A stretch of 64,000 nt of DNA, taken from Flavobacterium rhamnosiphilum (lineage in GTDB: Bacteria > Bacteroidota > Bacteroidia > Flavobacteriales > Flavobacteriaceae). Positions 52,577 through 59,343 of the stretch are shown here, one piece after another. The stretch spans positions 1 through 64,000 of the forward strand of contig NZ_SMLG01000015.1 in the NCBI RefSeq assembly GCF_004349195.1, read 5' to 3'. The translations under genes and the position numbers were made by a program. The notes beneath the pieces were generated by a model. That model was not told where the DNA came from. It made no database searches and saw nothing but the letters and a program-made list of their open reading frames with translations. Numbering within the stretch: the first letter of the stretch is position 1; the number at the start of each line of letters is the position of its first letter.

Positions 52577-53647
52577 ATGATTGATTTTTTTATAAAAGTA
52601 AAACAACAAAAAGCTCAAAATTTACCTTTTGTATTATACAGAAAACCAAATGATATCAAATTAGTGGGTTTTTTTCAAAATAATGACCATTTGTATTTTG
52701 CTGAAAATTTTGAAGAAACAGGTTTTGTTTTTGCTCCTTTTGAAGGTAGCCAAATGATACTTATTCCTAAAAATCTGTCCGTAAAATGGGAAGCCTTGAT
52801 TACTTCTTTTAAAGAAAATGAGGATTCTGATTTCACAGATTCAGAAGATATACAGGCTAAAGAACATTTTGAAATACTTGTTCAAAAAGGGATTGATGCT
52901 ATTGCAAAAGGGCCTTTAAAAAAAGTGGTTCTATCCAGGAAAGAAATCGTTGATTTGTCAAATTTTGATTTAGTTTCAATTTTTGAAAAGTTAATTCAAA
53001 GTTATCCAACTGCTTTTTGCTATTGTTGGTTTCATCCAAAAATAGGATTATGGATGGGCGCTACACCAGAACGATTGCTGAAGGCCAATAACAATACCTT
53101 TTATACGATGGCATTAGCTGGAACGCAAAAACTTCAAGGTACGACAGAAGTAGTTTGGGAGAAAAAAGAAATGGAAGAGCAACAGTTTGTTACCGATTTT
53201 ATTTTGAATAATCTAAAGAACCTGACTTCAGAAGTGGCAGTTTCGAGCCCTTATACGTTACAGGCGGGAACTTTAGCGCATATTAAAACAGATATTGAAG
53301 GGGTAATAAATGAGAATTCAAGTTTGAAACAAGTAGTTTCTGTTTTGCATCCAACACCCGCCGTATGCGGATTGCCAAAAGAGGCCGCTAAAAATTTTAT
53401 TATTAAAAATGAAGGCTACGACAGAGAATATTATACCGGTTTTTTAGGGGAATTAAACAAGGAAGGGTTTAATAAAGAAGAATTAAAATCCGATTTGTAT
53501 GTCAATTTGCGATGTATGCAAATCAAAGATAATCAGGCGCATTTGTATGTGGGTTGTGGTATTACAAAAGACAGTATTCCTGAAAAAGAGTGGAAAGAAA
53601 GTGTCAATAAATCGATGACAATGAAAAAGGTTTTAGATTTAGGATAA
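52577..53647 (+). CDS. menF: Isochorismate synthase (chorismate-binding enzyme)
   Basis: 356 residues, chorismate to isochorismate at the start of menaquinone synthesis. Family blocks are KKVVLSRKEIVD near 115-126, WMGATPERLLK near 158-168, MALAGTQKL near 177-185, HPTPAVCGLPKEAA near 257-270 and REYYTGFLGE near 282-291. The N-terminal part is shorter than in E. coli MenF, as is common in Bacteroidota. Pairs with the thioesterase upstream; menD is not within the window, and the next gene is bshB1. A role as salicylate or siderophore synthase is unlikely, given the neighbours. Confidence 0.9.
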   Translation: MIDFFIKVKQQKAQNLPFVLYRKPNDIKLVGFFQNNDHLYFAENFEETGFVFAPFEGSQMILIPKNLSVKWEALITSFKENEDSDFTDSEDIQAKEHFEILVQKGIDAIAKGPLKKVVLSRKEIVDLSNFDLVSIFEKLIQSYPTAFCYCWFHPKIGLWMGATPERLLKANNNTFYTMALAGTQKLQGTTEVVWEKKEMEEQQFVTDFILNNLKNLTSEVAVSSPYTLQAGTLAHIKTDIEGVINENSSLKQVVSVLHPTPAVCGLPKEAAKNFIIKNEGYDREYYTGFLGELNKEGFNKEELKSDLYVNLRCMQIKDNQAHLYVGCGITKDSIPEKEWKESVNKSMTMKKVLDLG

Positions 53648-53714
53648 AAATTCCAGATTTTAGGTCTATGCAAGAACGTTATACATTAAACGAGAAAATA
53701 TTAAATAAATTTAG

Positions 53715-54431
53715 ATGAAATTAGACATACTTGCTTTTGGTGCGCATCCTGATGATGTGGAATTGGGTTGTGCAGGAACCATTTTAAAAGAAATCTCGTT
53801 AGGTAAAACGGTTGGGATTATTGATTTGACCCGTGGTGAATTAGGAACCCGAGGTTCAGCTGAAATCAGAAATCAAGAAGCGAATGCTGCTGCAAAGATT
53901 CTGGGTGTTTCAGCACGTGAAAATTTAGAAATGCGTGATGGGTTTTTTGTCAATGATGAAAAGCATCAATTAGAAATTATAAAAATGATTCGTAAGTACC
54001 AACCGGAAATTGTTTTGTGTAATGCAATTGATGACCGTCATATTGATCATGAAAAGGGAAGTAAACTGGTTTCGGATGCTTGTTTTTTATCTGGCTTGAT
54101 GAAAATTGAAACCACATCAGAAGGGGAGAAGCAAACTGCTTGGAGACCAAAATTAGTCTATCATTATATACAGTGGAAAAATATAGAGCCTGATTTTGTG
54201 GTTGACATTACAGGTTTTACCGATAAAAAAATCGAGTCAATTTTGGCTTACGGTTCTCAGTTTTATGATGCAAATTCCAACGAACCGGAGTCACCAATAA
54301 CCAGTAAAAACTTCTTAGAAAGCTTGAATTACCGTTCCAGAGATTTAGGAAGGCTCATTGGAGTAGATCATGCGGAAGGTTTTACTGTAGAAAGATATTT
54401 GGCAGTCAATAGCTTAGCAGATTTGATGTAA
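53715..54431 (+). CDS. bshB1: Bacillithiol biosynthesis deacetylase BshB1
   Basis: Zinc deacetylase that converts GlcNAc-malate to GlcN-malate in bacillithiol synthesis. 238 residues of the LmbE/PIG-L family: FGAHPDDVELGCAG at 8-21 gives zinc ligands His11 and Asp14; the third ligand, His, is in DDRHIDHEKG near 110-119. Presence implies bacillithiol as low-molecular-weight thiol. 67 bases after menF on the same strand. Confidence 0.93.
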   Translation: MKLDILAFGAHPDDVELGCAGTILKEISLGKTVGIIDLTRGELGTRGSAEIRNQEANAAAKILGVSARENLEMRDGFFVNDEKHQLEIIKMIRKYQPEIVLCNAIDDRHIDHEKGSKLVSDACFLSGLMKIETTSEGEKQTAWRPKLVYHYIQWKNIEPDFVVDITGFTDKKIESILAYGSQFYDANSNEPESPITSKNFLESLNYRSRDLGRLIGVDHAEGFTVERYLAVNSLADLM

Positions 54432-54458
54432 ATTTCATGTAATTTTTTAAAAAAAATA

Positions 54459-54489
54459 TTTGCAGAAGTAAACTTATGTCGTATATTTG
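54459..54489 (+). promoter_or_regulatory. Promoter of tRNA-His
   Basis: TTTG (54459-54462), 19 bases, TATATTTG (54482-54489): an exact match to the Bacteroidota consensus, ending 17 bases before the tRNA. Confidence 0.8.
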
Positions 54490-54505
54490 CCACCGCTAAG
54501 CAAAT

Positions 54506-54580
54506 GGTGGTTGTAGCTCAGTTGGTTAGAGCATCGGTTTGTGGTACCGAGGGTCGCGGGTTCGAGCCCCGTCTCCCACC
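54506..54580 (+). tRNA. tRNA-His (GTG anticodon)
   Basis: Cloverleaf can be drawn: G-1 at 54506, acceptor GTGGTTG, TA, D-stem GCTC/GAGC, anticodon stem TCGGT/ACCGA with loop TTGTGGT (anticodon GTG), T-stem GCGGG/CCCGT with loop TTCGAGC, discriminator C at 54580. G-1 opposite C73 is the hallmark of tRNA-His. The acceptor 3' strand reads CTCCCAC, so pairs 5-68 and 6-67 would be T-C and T-T mismatches. CCA is not encoded. Confidence 0.93.
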
Positions 54581-54586
54581 CAGAAA

Positions 54587-54633
54587 GCAAAAGCTTCGAA
54601 GAAATTCGAGGCTTTTTTTGTGGGGTAAAGTTT
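54587..54633 (+). repeat. Direct repeat copy A, contains the tRNA-His terminator
   Basis: 47 bp that recur at 55381-55427 with 45 identities. It contains the hairpin AGCTTCGAA-GAAA-TTCGAGGCT followed by a T run, i.e. the terminator of tRNA-His. The two copies bracket the HigBA genes. Confidence 0.92.
54591..54619 (+). terminator. Terminator of tRNA-His
   Basis: Stem AAGCTTCGAA / TTCGAGGCTT with one T-G pair and a 3-5 base loop, followed by seven T; 10 bases after the tRNA. Confidence 0.85.
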
Positions 54634-54645
54634 TTTGCTTAAAGT

Positions 54646-54676
54646 TTTGATAATGTTATCTAATTAGATAACTTTG
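54646..54676 (+). promoter_or_regulatory. Promoter and palindromic operator of higBA
   Basis: TTTG (54646-54649), 19 bases, TAACTTTG (54669-54676) match the consensus exactly. The perfect 18-bp palindrome GTTATCTAATTAGATAAC (54655-54672) lies in the spacer and overlaps the -7 box, as expected for an autoregulatory operator bound by the HigA antitoxin. Confidence 0.8.
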
Positions 54677-54699
54677 TAGAAATCTAATAATTAATTCTA

Positions 54700-55041
54700 T
54701 TGAAGGAGTTTAAGCGAGAAGTAGGTATTTATAAAGAGTATTTTACAGATTTCTATAGAAAACAGTCTGTCGATGTCAGAAAGAAAATGGATTGGACAAT
54801 TCTTCTTATTCAAACTATGAAAATTGTTCCTGATAAATTTCTTAAACATTTAACAAATACAGATGGACTTTGGGAAATTAGAGTTGCAGCCGGAAACGGA
54901 AATTTTAGAATTTTTTGCTTTTTTGACGAAGGAAATCTTGTAATTCTATTAAGCGGATTTCAGAAAAAAACGCAAAAGACTCCCAAAAGCGAAATCATTA
55001 GAGCCGAAAAACTTAAGAAAGAATATTATGAAAACAAATAA
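54700..55041 (+). CDS. higB: HigB/RelE-type toxin
   Basis: 113 residues of the phage Gp49-like HigB group of ribosome-dependent mRNA interferases. LWEIRVAAGNGNFRIFCFFDEGNLVILLSGFQKKTQKTPKSEI spans the conserved core. The gene starts with TTG at 54700 (no ATG in the frame before the conserved region), 24 bases after the -7 box. Toxin before antitoxin is the HigBA order. It overlaps the antitoxin gene by 14 bases. Confidence 0.9.
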   Translation: MKEFKREVGIYKEYFTDFYRKQSVDVRKKMDWTILLIQTMKIVPDKFLKHLTNTDGLWEIRVAAGNGNFRIFCFFDEGNLVILLSGFQKKTQKTPKSEIIRAEKLKKEYYENK

Positions 55042-55330
55042 AAACATAAAACCATTTACTGCTCACCTTGAAGAGTATTATGGCGAAGCAGGTACTGAGA
55101 CCAGAGAGAAATTTGAAGAAGAGTTTGACACCTTCAAATTAGGTGTTTTAATACAAGAAGCCCGAAAAAAACAGCATTTAACTCAAGAAGAACTTGCAGA
55201 AAGAGTGGGGACTACCAAAAGCTATATTTCAAGAATTGAAAATAATGCAAGTGACATTAGACTATCTACTTTAATGCGAATTATTAAAGATGGTTTGGGT
55301 GGAAATTTAAAATTATCCCTTGATTTATAA
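55028..55330 (+). CDS. higA: HigA-type XRE antitoxin
   Basis: 100 residues with an XRE helix-turn-helix in the C-terminal half: IQEARKKQHLTQEELAERVG, then TTKSYISRIENNASDIRLSTL. It should neutralise HigB and repress the shared promoter through the palindrome at 54655-54672. Start overlaps the end of higB (ATG at 55028). Followed by the second copy of the tRNA terminator. Confidence 0.92.
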   Translation: MKTNKNIKPFTAHLEEYYGEAGTETREKFEEEFDTFKLGVLIQEARKKQHLTQEELAERVGTTKSYISRIENNASDIRLSTLMRIIKDGLGGNLKLSLDL

Positions 55331-55666
55331 AAAATAGTGTAAATCACATTTTATCTTACAAGACAAAAATTGAGTATTTTGCAAAAGCTTCGAAAAAATT
55401 CGAGGCTTTTTTTGTGGGATAAAGTTTCGTGAGATTGTAGGGGTTACTTTATTGGCTTGAATATTGTAAAAGGGAATAGTATCAGAGTGCAATTAAAGAA
55501 GTTATTTAGGATTTCATGATTAAACAAATTAAGGCAATTCCTGTTAGGGGTTATATTATTTGTTTTACATACATCGTATTTTCTTTTGTGTATCTTTGAA
55601 CGCATTGCAAAGTTAAATCAACCGAAAATAAGCTTTCAATTTTTTAAATATTATTTACATAATTTA
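55331..55666. other. Intergenic region with second terminator copy and kinase promoter
   Basis: No gene. 55381-55427 is direct repeat copy B. TATCTTTG at 55591-55598 matches the -7 consensus and lies 68 bases before the ATG of the PAS kinase gene. It overlaps a possible upstream TTG start at 55586, which is therefore unlikely to be used. Confidence 0.6.
55381..55427 (+). repeat. Direct repeat copy B, duplicate of the tRNA-His terminator
   Basis: 45 of 47 bases identical with 54587-54633, in the same orientation, 794 bp further on. It contains the same hairpin and T run and probably terminates higBA. Confidence 0.92.
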
Positions 55667-56863
55667 ATGGAAAACGAGAAAATCAATTCTAAAATTCTTA
55701 GAAGTAATTACATTCCAACAGCCGAGTTTTATAGCCAAATAATTGATAGTTTACAAGATTACTCGATTTTTACTCTTGACAATGAATTTATAATCAACAG
55801 CTGGAGTTCAGGGGCAACAAAAATTTTTGGTTATGAACCAGATGAAATTATTGGAAAACATTTTGATATAATTTTTACAGATGAAGATATACAAAATGGT
55901 ATTTCGAAAAATGAAATTGAAACTGCATTAAAGGAGGGAAGAGCAACAGATAATAGATGGCACATTTGCAAAGACAAGAGTGAATTTTATGCCTATGGTC
56001 TGGTTTTTCCACTCACTGGAATAGATGGAGAGATGTTAGGATACGTTAAAATCCTACGCGACTTAACAGAAAGAAAGAAATCAGAAGACGCGATAAAAAA
56101 TTATGTAAAAGAACTGGAAGATCTGAACACTCATAAGGAAAGCGTTCTTGCTATACTTTCGCATGATTTGAGAAGCCCATTGTCTAGTATTATTGCTACT
56201 ACGGGTTATTTGAAATCAAATTTTGAAAAAATGGATCCAAGCACAGTTAAAGAAATGCTTGAGCTCCTTTACAAAGCATCAATTGATGAATTGAATATGT
56301 TAGACTACCTAGTGGAATGGGCAAGAATAAAATACGCAGCAGAAGTATTTTCTCCAAGAAAAATTGAACTGGTCCAGTATGTCCAAAAAGTTTTCGACAC
56401 TTTAAATGATACCGCTTCTTTAAATACAATAAATCTTCATCATGAAATTGATGTGAATACTAAAGTCTTTGCTGATGGAAAAATGCTACTTTCCGTTATT
56501 CAGAATATAGTTTCGAATGCTATTAAACATTCACTGCCTGGAGGGGAAATTATGGTTTCAGCAAAAACTAAAGAAGATAAAATAATAGTTCAGATAAAAG
56601 ATTCCGGTGTTGGTATGTCAAAAGAAATTCAAGACAAACTTTTTACGCCACAAATGGATATTCTTTCAAAAGCTAGAATAGAAAATAAGGGTGCCGGGAT
56701 TGGATTATTGTTAGTAAAAGGGTTTTTAGAAAAAAATGGTGGTGAAATATGGGTAGAAAGTATAGAAGGCGAAGGTTCTTCTTTTTATTTTACATTGCCA
56801 ATGGAGAAACCATTATACAAAATAGATAGTGCAGATAAAATGGAGTTTGACGAAAGGGTTTAA
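55667..56863 (+). CDS. PAS sensor histidine kinase
   Basis: 398 residues from the ATG at 55667 (27 codons into the open frame; the -7 box at 55591 makes the earlier start unlikely). No membrane segment, so cytoplasmic. A PAS domain covers about 20-145 (SIFTLDNEFIINSWSSGATKIFGYEPDEIIGKHF), then the phosphoacceptor ILSHDLRSPLSSI near 160-172, and the ATPase domain with NIVSNAIKHS, DSGVGMSKE and GAGIGLLLVKGF. The kinase has no receiver domain and no response regulator next to it, so it is an orphan. Confidence 0.93.
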   Translation: MENEKINSKILRSNYIPTAEFYSQIIDSLQDYSIFTLDNEFIINSWSSGATKIFGYEPDEIIGKHFDIIFTDEDIQNGISKNEIETALKEGRATDNRWHICKDKSEFYAYGLVFPLTGIDGEMLGYVKILRDLTERKKSEDAIKNYVKELEDLNTHKESVLAILSHDLRSPLSSIIATTGYLKSNFEKMDPSTVKEMLELLYKASIDELNMLDYLVEWARIKYAAEVFSPRKIELVQYVQKVFDTLNDTASLNTINLHHEIDVNTKVFADGKMLLSVIQNIVSNAIKHSLPGGEIMVSAKTKEDKIIVQIKDSGVGMSKEIQDKLFTPQMDILSKARIENKGAGIGLLLVKGFLEKNGGEIWVESIEGEGSSFYFTLPMEKPLYKIDSADKMEFDERV

Positions 56864-56876
56864 ATAAATTAATGAT

Positions 56877-56914
56877 AAAAAAAGAGCTTTGAAGTGATTC
56901 AAAGCTCTTTTTTT
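56877..56914 (+). terminator. Terminator of the PAS kinase gene
   Basis: Perfect 17-bp stem with core GAGCTTTGAA / TTCAAAGCTC and a 4-base loop, A7 before and T7 after. Confidence 0.92.
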
Positions 56915-56927
56915 ATGGGGTTTGCAC

Positions 56928-57053
56928 AAGGGATAGCAGTGGAAATCCTTTTATTACCCTGTTTGGGTTTTAAACCCTGACAGGGTAATAAAAGATTGCA
57001 ACGGATAGCCTGACCACGCTGTAACGCTAGTGAAAGCGTGGATGTGTCCAAAT
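56928..57053 (+). repeat. Two-hairpin dispersed repeat, copy 2
   Basis: Same plan as 1911-2047: GGATAGCAGTGGA, hairpin with arms 56948-56961 and 56981-56994 (CTTTTATTACCCTG and complement), AGCCTGACC at 57008-57015, hairpin CCACGCT / AGCGTGG (57014-57020, 57035-57041), GGATGTGTCCAAA. It ends eight bases before the stop codon of the M28 peptidase gene. Confidence 0.7.
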
Positions 57054-57060
57054 ACTAAAA

Positions 57061-58074
57061 CTATTTTTTATCTACAATAGGTCTTTCGGTACGGTTTGCC
57101 AGTTCCCAAGCAGTTACAAATGCAAATTGGGCTCTTTTGGTTAACGCATCGTATTCAATTTTGTCCGGACTGTCCGTTGGTTTGTGATAATCAGCATGTA
57201 CACCATTGAAAAGGAATACAGAAGGAATTCCATTTTTGGCAAAATTGTAATGATCAGAACGCTCATAGAAATGGTTTGGATCTTTAGGATCATTGTATTT
57301 ATAATCTAAATCCAAATTAGTGTATTTAGCGTTTGCAAGGGTGCAAATGTTATCTAAATCCGTTGACAATCGGTTTGCACCGATAACATACACGTAATTA
57401 TTGCTGCCAGCATGTGCTTCATCACGGCGGCCTATCATGTCAATATTGATATTAGTTATCGTATTGGCTAAAGGAAACAAAGGGTTTTCTGAGTAATATC
57501 TTGAGCCATGCAAGCCATGCTCTTCGCCGGTAACGTGAAGAAATAGCACGGAGCGTTTTGGACCGTGTCCTTCTTTTTTAGCGATTTGAAACGCTTGCGC
57601 AATTTCAAGTAAAGCTACGGTTCCTGAACCATCATCATCAGCACCGTTATAAATTTCTCCCTCTTTTGCACCTACGTGATCGTAATGGGCAGAAATCACA
57701 AGCACTTCATTTGGTTTTTCAGATCCTTCAATGTAAGCCCAAATGTTTTCGGAATCCGGTAAGTTTTCATTGCGTTTGGCATTTAGAAAAGCAGCAGGAA
57801 TTTTTTGGTAATAGTCTGAAGCACCAGTAGGAAAGGGAACGGTGTTTTTCTTGTATTGGTCAATGAGGTAAACACCTGCTTTTTTCTGACCTGCAGAGCC
57901 TGTCTCGCGGCCTTCCATTTCGTCTGAAGCTACAATGTAAAGGTGTGTTTTTAGTTCGTCAGACGTAATTGTATTCATGTATTTTGTAGGGTCGGTATTG
58001 GTTATACTCATTTTTTGAGTAGTGCAGCTTATATTTAAAACTACCAGTAGACCTAAAAAAGGGATTTTTTTCAT
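57061..58074 (-). CDS. M28-family zinc peptidase lipoprotein
   Basis: 337 residues from the ATG of MKKIPFLGLL (58074), chosen because it opens a lipoprotein signal with lipobox NISC and removes an overlap with the gene upstream. The co-catalytic zinc site is complete: His and Asp in ISAHYDHVGA and YNGADDDGSG, the Glu pair in TGEEHGLHGSRYY, Asp in NIDMIGR and His in RSDHYNFAKNG. Probably an aminopeptidase in the periplasm or outer membrane. It starts four bases after the stop of the DUF3667 gene. Confidence 0.93.
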   Translation of the reverse strand: MKKIPFLGLLVVLNISCTTQKMSITNTDPTKYMNTITSDELKTHLYIVASDEMEGRETGSAGQKKAGVYLIDQYKKNTVPFPTGASDYYQKIPAAFLNAKRNENLPDSENIWAYIEGSEKPNEVLVISAHYDHVGAKEGEIYNGADDDGSGTVALLEIAQAFQIAKKEGHGPKRSVLFLHVTGEEHGLHGSRYYSENPLFPLANTITNINIDMIGRRDEAHAGSNNYVYVIGANRLSTDLDNICTLANAKYTNLDLDYKYNDPKDPNHFYERSDHYNFAKNGIPSVFLFNGVHADYHKPTDSPDKIEYDALTKRAQFAFVTAWELANRTERPIVDKK

Positions 58075-58078
58075 GTTT

Positions 58079-59095
58079 TTAATGTAAATTGATAAATGTA
58101 TAAATGGCAAAAAGTAATAATATAATAGAGACTAGTATAAAGTTGATGAAAAATAGCAGGCTGCATTTTATAAAGGAGATAAAGCGAGTTTCCCCATAAA
58201 AGCGACGGTGCGCCGGATAGAAATAATAAAACATCCATCCAATACCAATAAAATTAATTAGTATCTGTATGAAAGAAACGAGACTCGATTCTGAAAATGG
58301 TGTCAATCCTTTGTTAATTAGAAACAATAACAAAAATAGTAATAACAAAAAGGAAAAGTAATGTAAGGTGAAAATACCATGATCAAAGTAATACCAACGT
58401 TTTTTGCCGTGAAAAAGCCAGAGGGAAAAAGCAAAAATAGGCATGAATACAAAAAGGACTTTTGGTAAATTATGGGTAAAGGAGCTTATGAATTTTTCAA
58501 GTAATTCTCCTTTTGAGTTATTGTCTTTTACAATTTGGAATTTTCTGTTGGCCCAATAACTGAAATCAGTCAGCTTTTTTGATTCTGGAGCATTTTTTTG
58601 GATAGAGTCCAATTGTTCCACGGAGTCGTATCCAAAATCTTGAAATTCCTCTTCTTCCTCATTTGAAGCAGTTTGGCTCTTTTTAACCGAATCATTTTTG
58701 GATATGGTATTCTGAAACGATTTGTTTTTGGTGGTAATGGTAGATTCCTTTTCAATAGTTTTTTCGGGAGAATTGATCTCACTGGGGAAAATGGCAATCA
58801 ATAGAAACGTGATAAAACTTATAAAAATATACAATCTAACTGGAGCCAAATAAGACAATCGTTTTCCTGATAAATACTCCTTTGTTAAGGATGCCGGTTT
58901 GAACAATAGGTTTTTGATTGTTTTCCAAAAGGCATTTTCATAATGGGTAAGGTCCTCAATGAAGTGGAAGAACAAGTGATGAAACGTTTTTCGGGTATCG
59001 GTATTCTCCTGTCCACAATTAGGACAGAATCTATTTTCGACCACATACCTACAATTGAGACAGGTTTTGTCGTTCCTGATTTTACTTTTTGACAT
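58079..59095 (-). CDS. DUF3667 membrane protein with zinc ribbon
   Basis: 338 residues. The N-terminal zinc ribbon has two cysteine pairs, CLNC (14-17) and CPNC (30-33). FHHLFFHFIEDLTHYENAFWKTIKNLLFKP and YLSGKRLSYLAPVRLY are DUF3667 blocks. About five membrane segments follow, with a polar Glu/Ser-rich stretch (about 115-175) between the first and the others. Function unknown. Upstream partner of the M28 peptidase gene (4-base gap), so co-transcribed. Confidence 0.88.
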   Translation of the reverse strand: MSKSKIRNDKTCLNCRYVVENRFCPNCGQENTDTRKTFHHLFFHFIEDLTHYENAFWKTIKNLLFKPASLTKEYLSGKRLSYLAPVRLYIFISFITFLLIAIFPSEINSPEKTIEKESTITTKNKSFQNTISKNDSVKKSQTASNEEEEEFQDFGYDSVEQLDSIQKNAPESKKLTDFSYWANRKFQIVKDNNSKGELLEKFISSFTHNLPKVLFVFMPIFAFSLWLFHGKKRWYYFDHGIFTLHYFSFLLLLFLLLFLINKGLTPFSESSLVSFIQILINFIGIGWMFYYFYPAHRRFYGETRFISFIKCSLLFFINFILVSIILLLFAIYTFINLH

Positions 59096-59197
59096 AAAAA
59101 AAATAGTATAAATTCTTGACTTTTTGTTAAATTTTAATGCATAAAACTAACAAAAAAACCGAACTTATACCGTTTTTGAAAAAATATATTTACTAAA

Positions 59198-59343
59198 TTA
59201 TTTCAAAACTTGTTTTAAGAAAGAATTCAAGTACTCCCAAGAACGTTTGGCTGCTTTTTCATTGTAAGCTGATCCTTTAGAATTATCATTTCCAGCTCAG
59301 GATATGTAAGGGCATGTACTGAATGAGCATAAGAAATTACTCC
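59198..59343 (-). pseudogene. Frameshifted C-terminal remnant of a dienelactone hydrolase-family gene
   Basis: Reading the minus strand, GGVISYAHSVHALTYPE is followed, after a one-base shift near 59296, by AGNDNSKGSAYNEKAAK, RSWEYLNSFLKQVLK and a stop at 59198-59200. Together these give the typical end of a dienelactone hydrolase, including the catalytic His (VHAL), the AGNDNSKG block and the RSWE helix. The front part of the gene is missing: the acylase stop codon lies at 59337-59339. One missing base and the 5' truncation make it a pseudogene. Confidence 0.72.
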
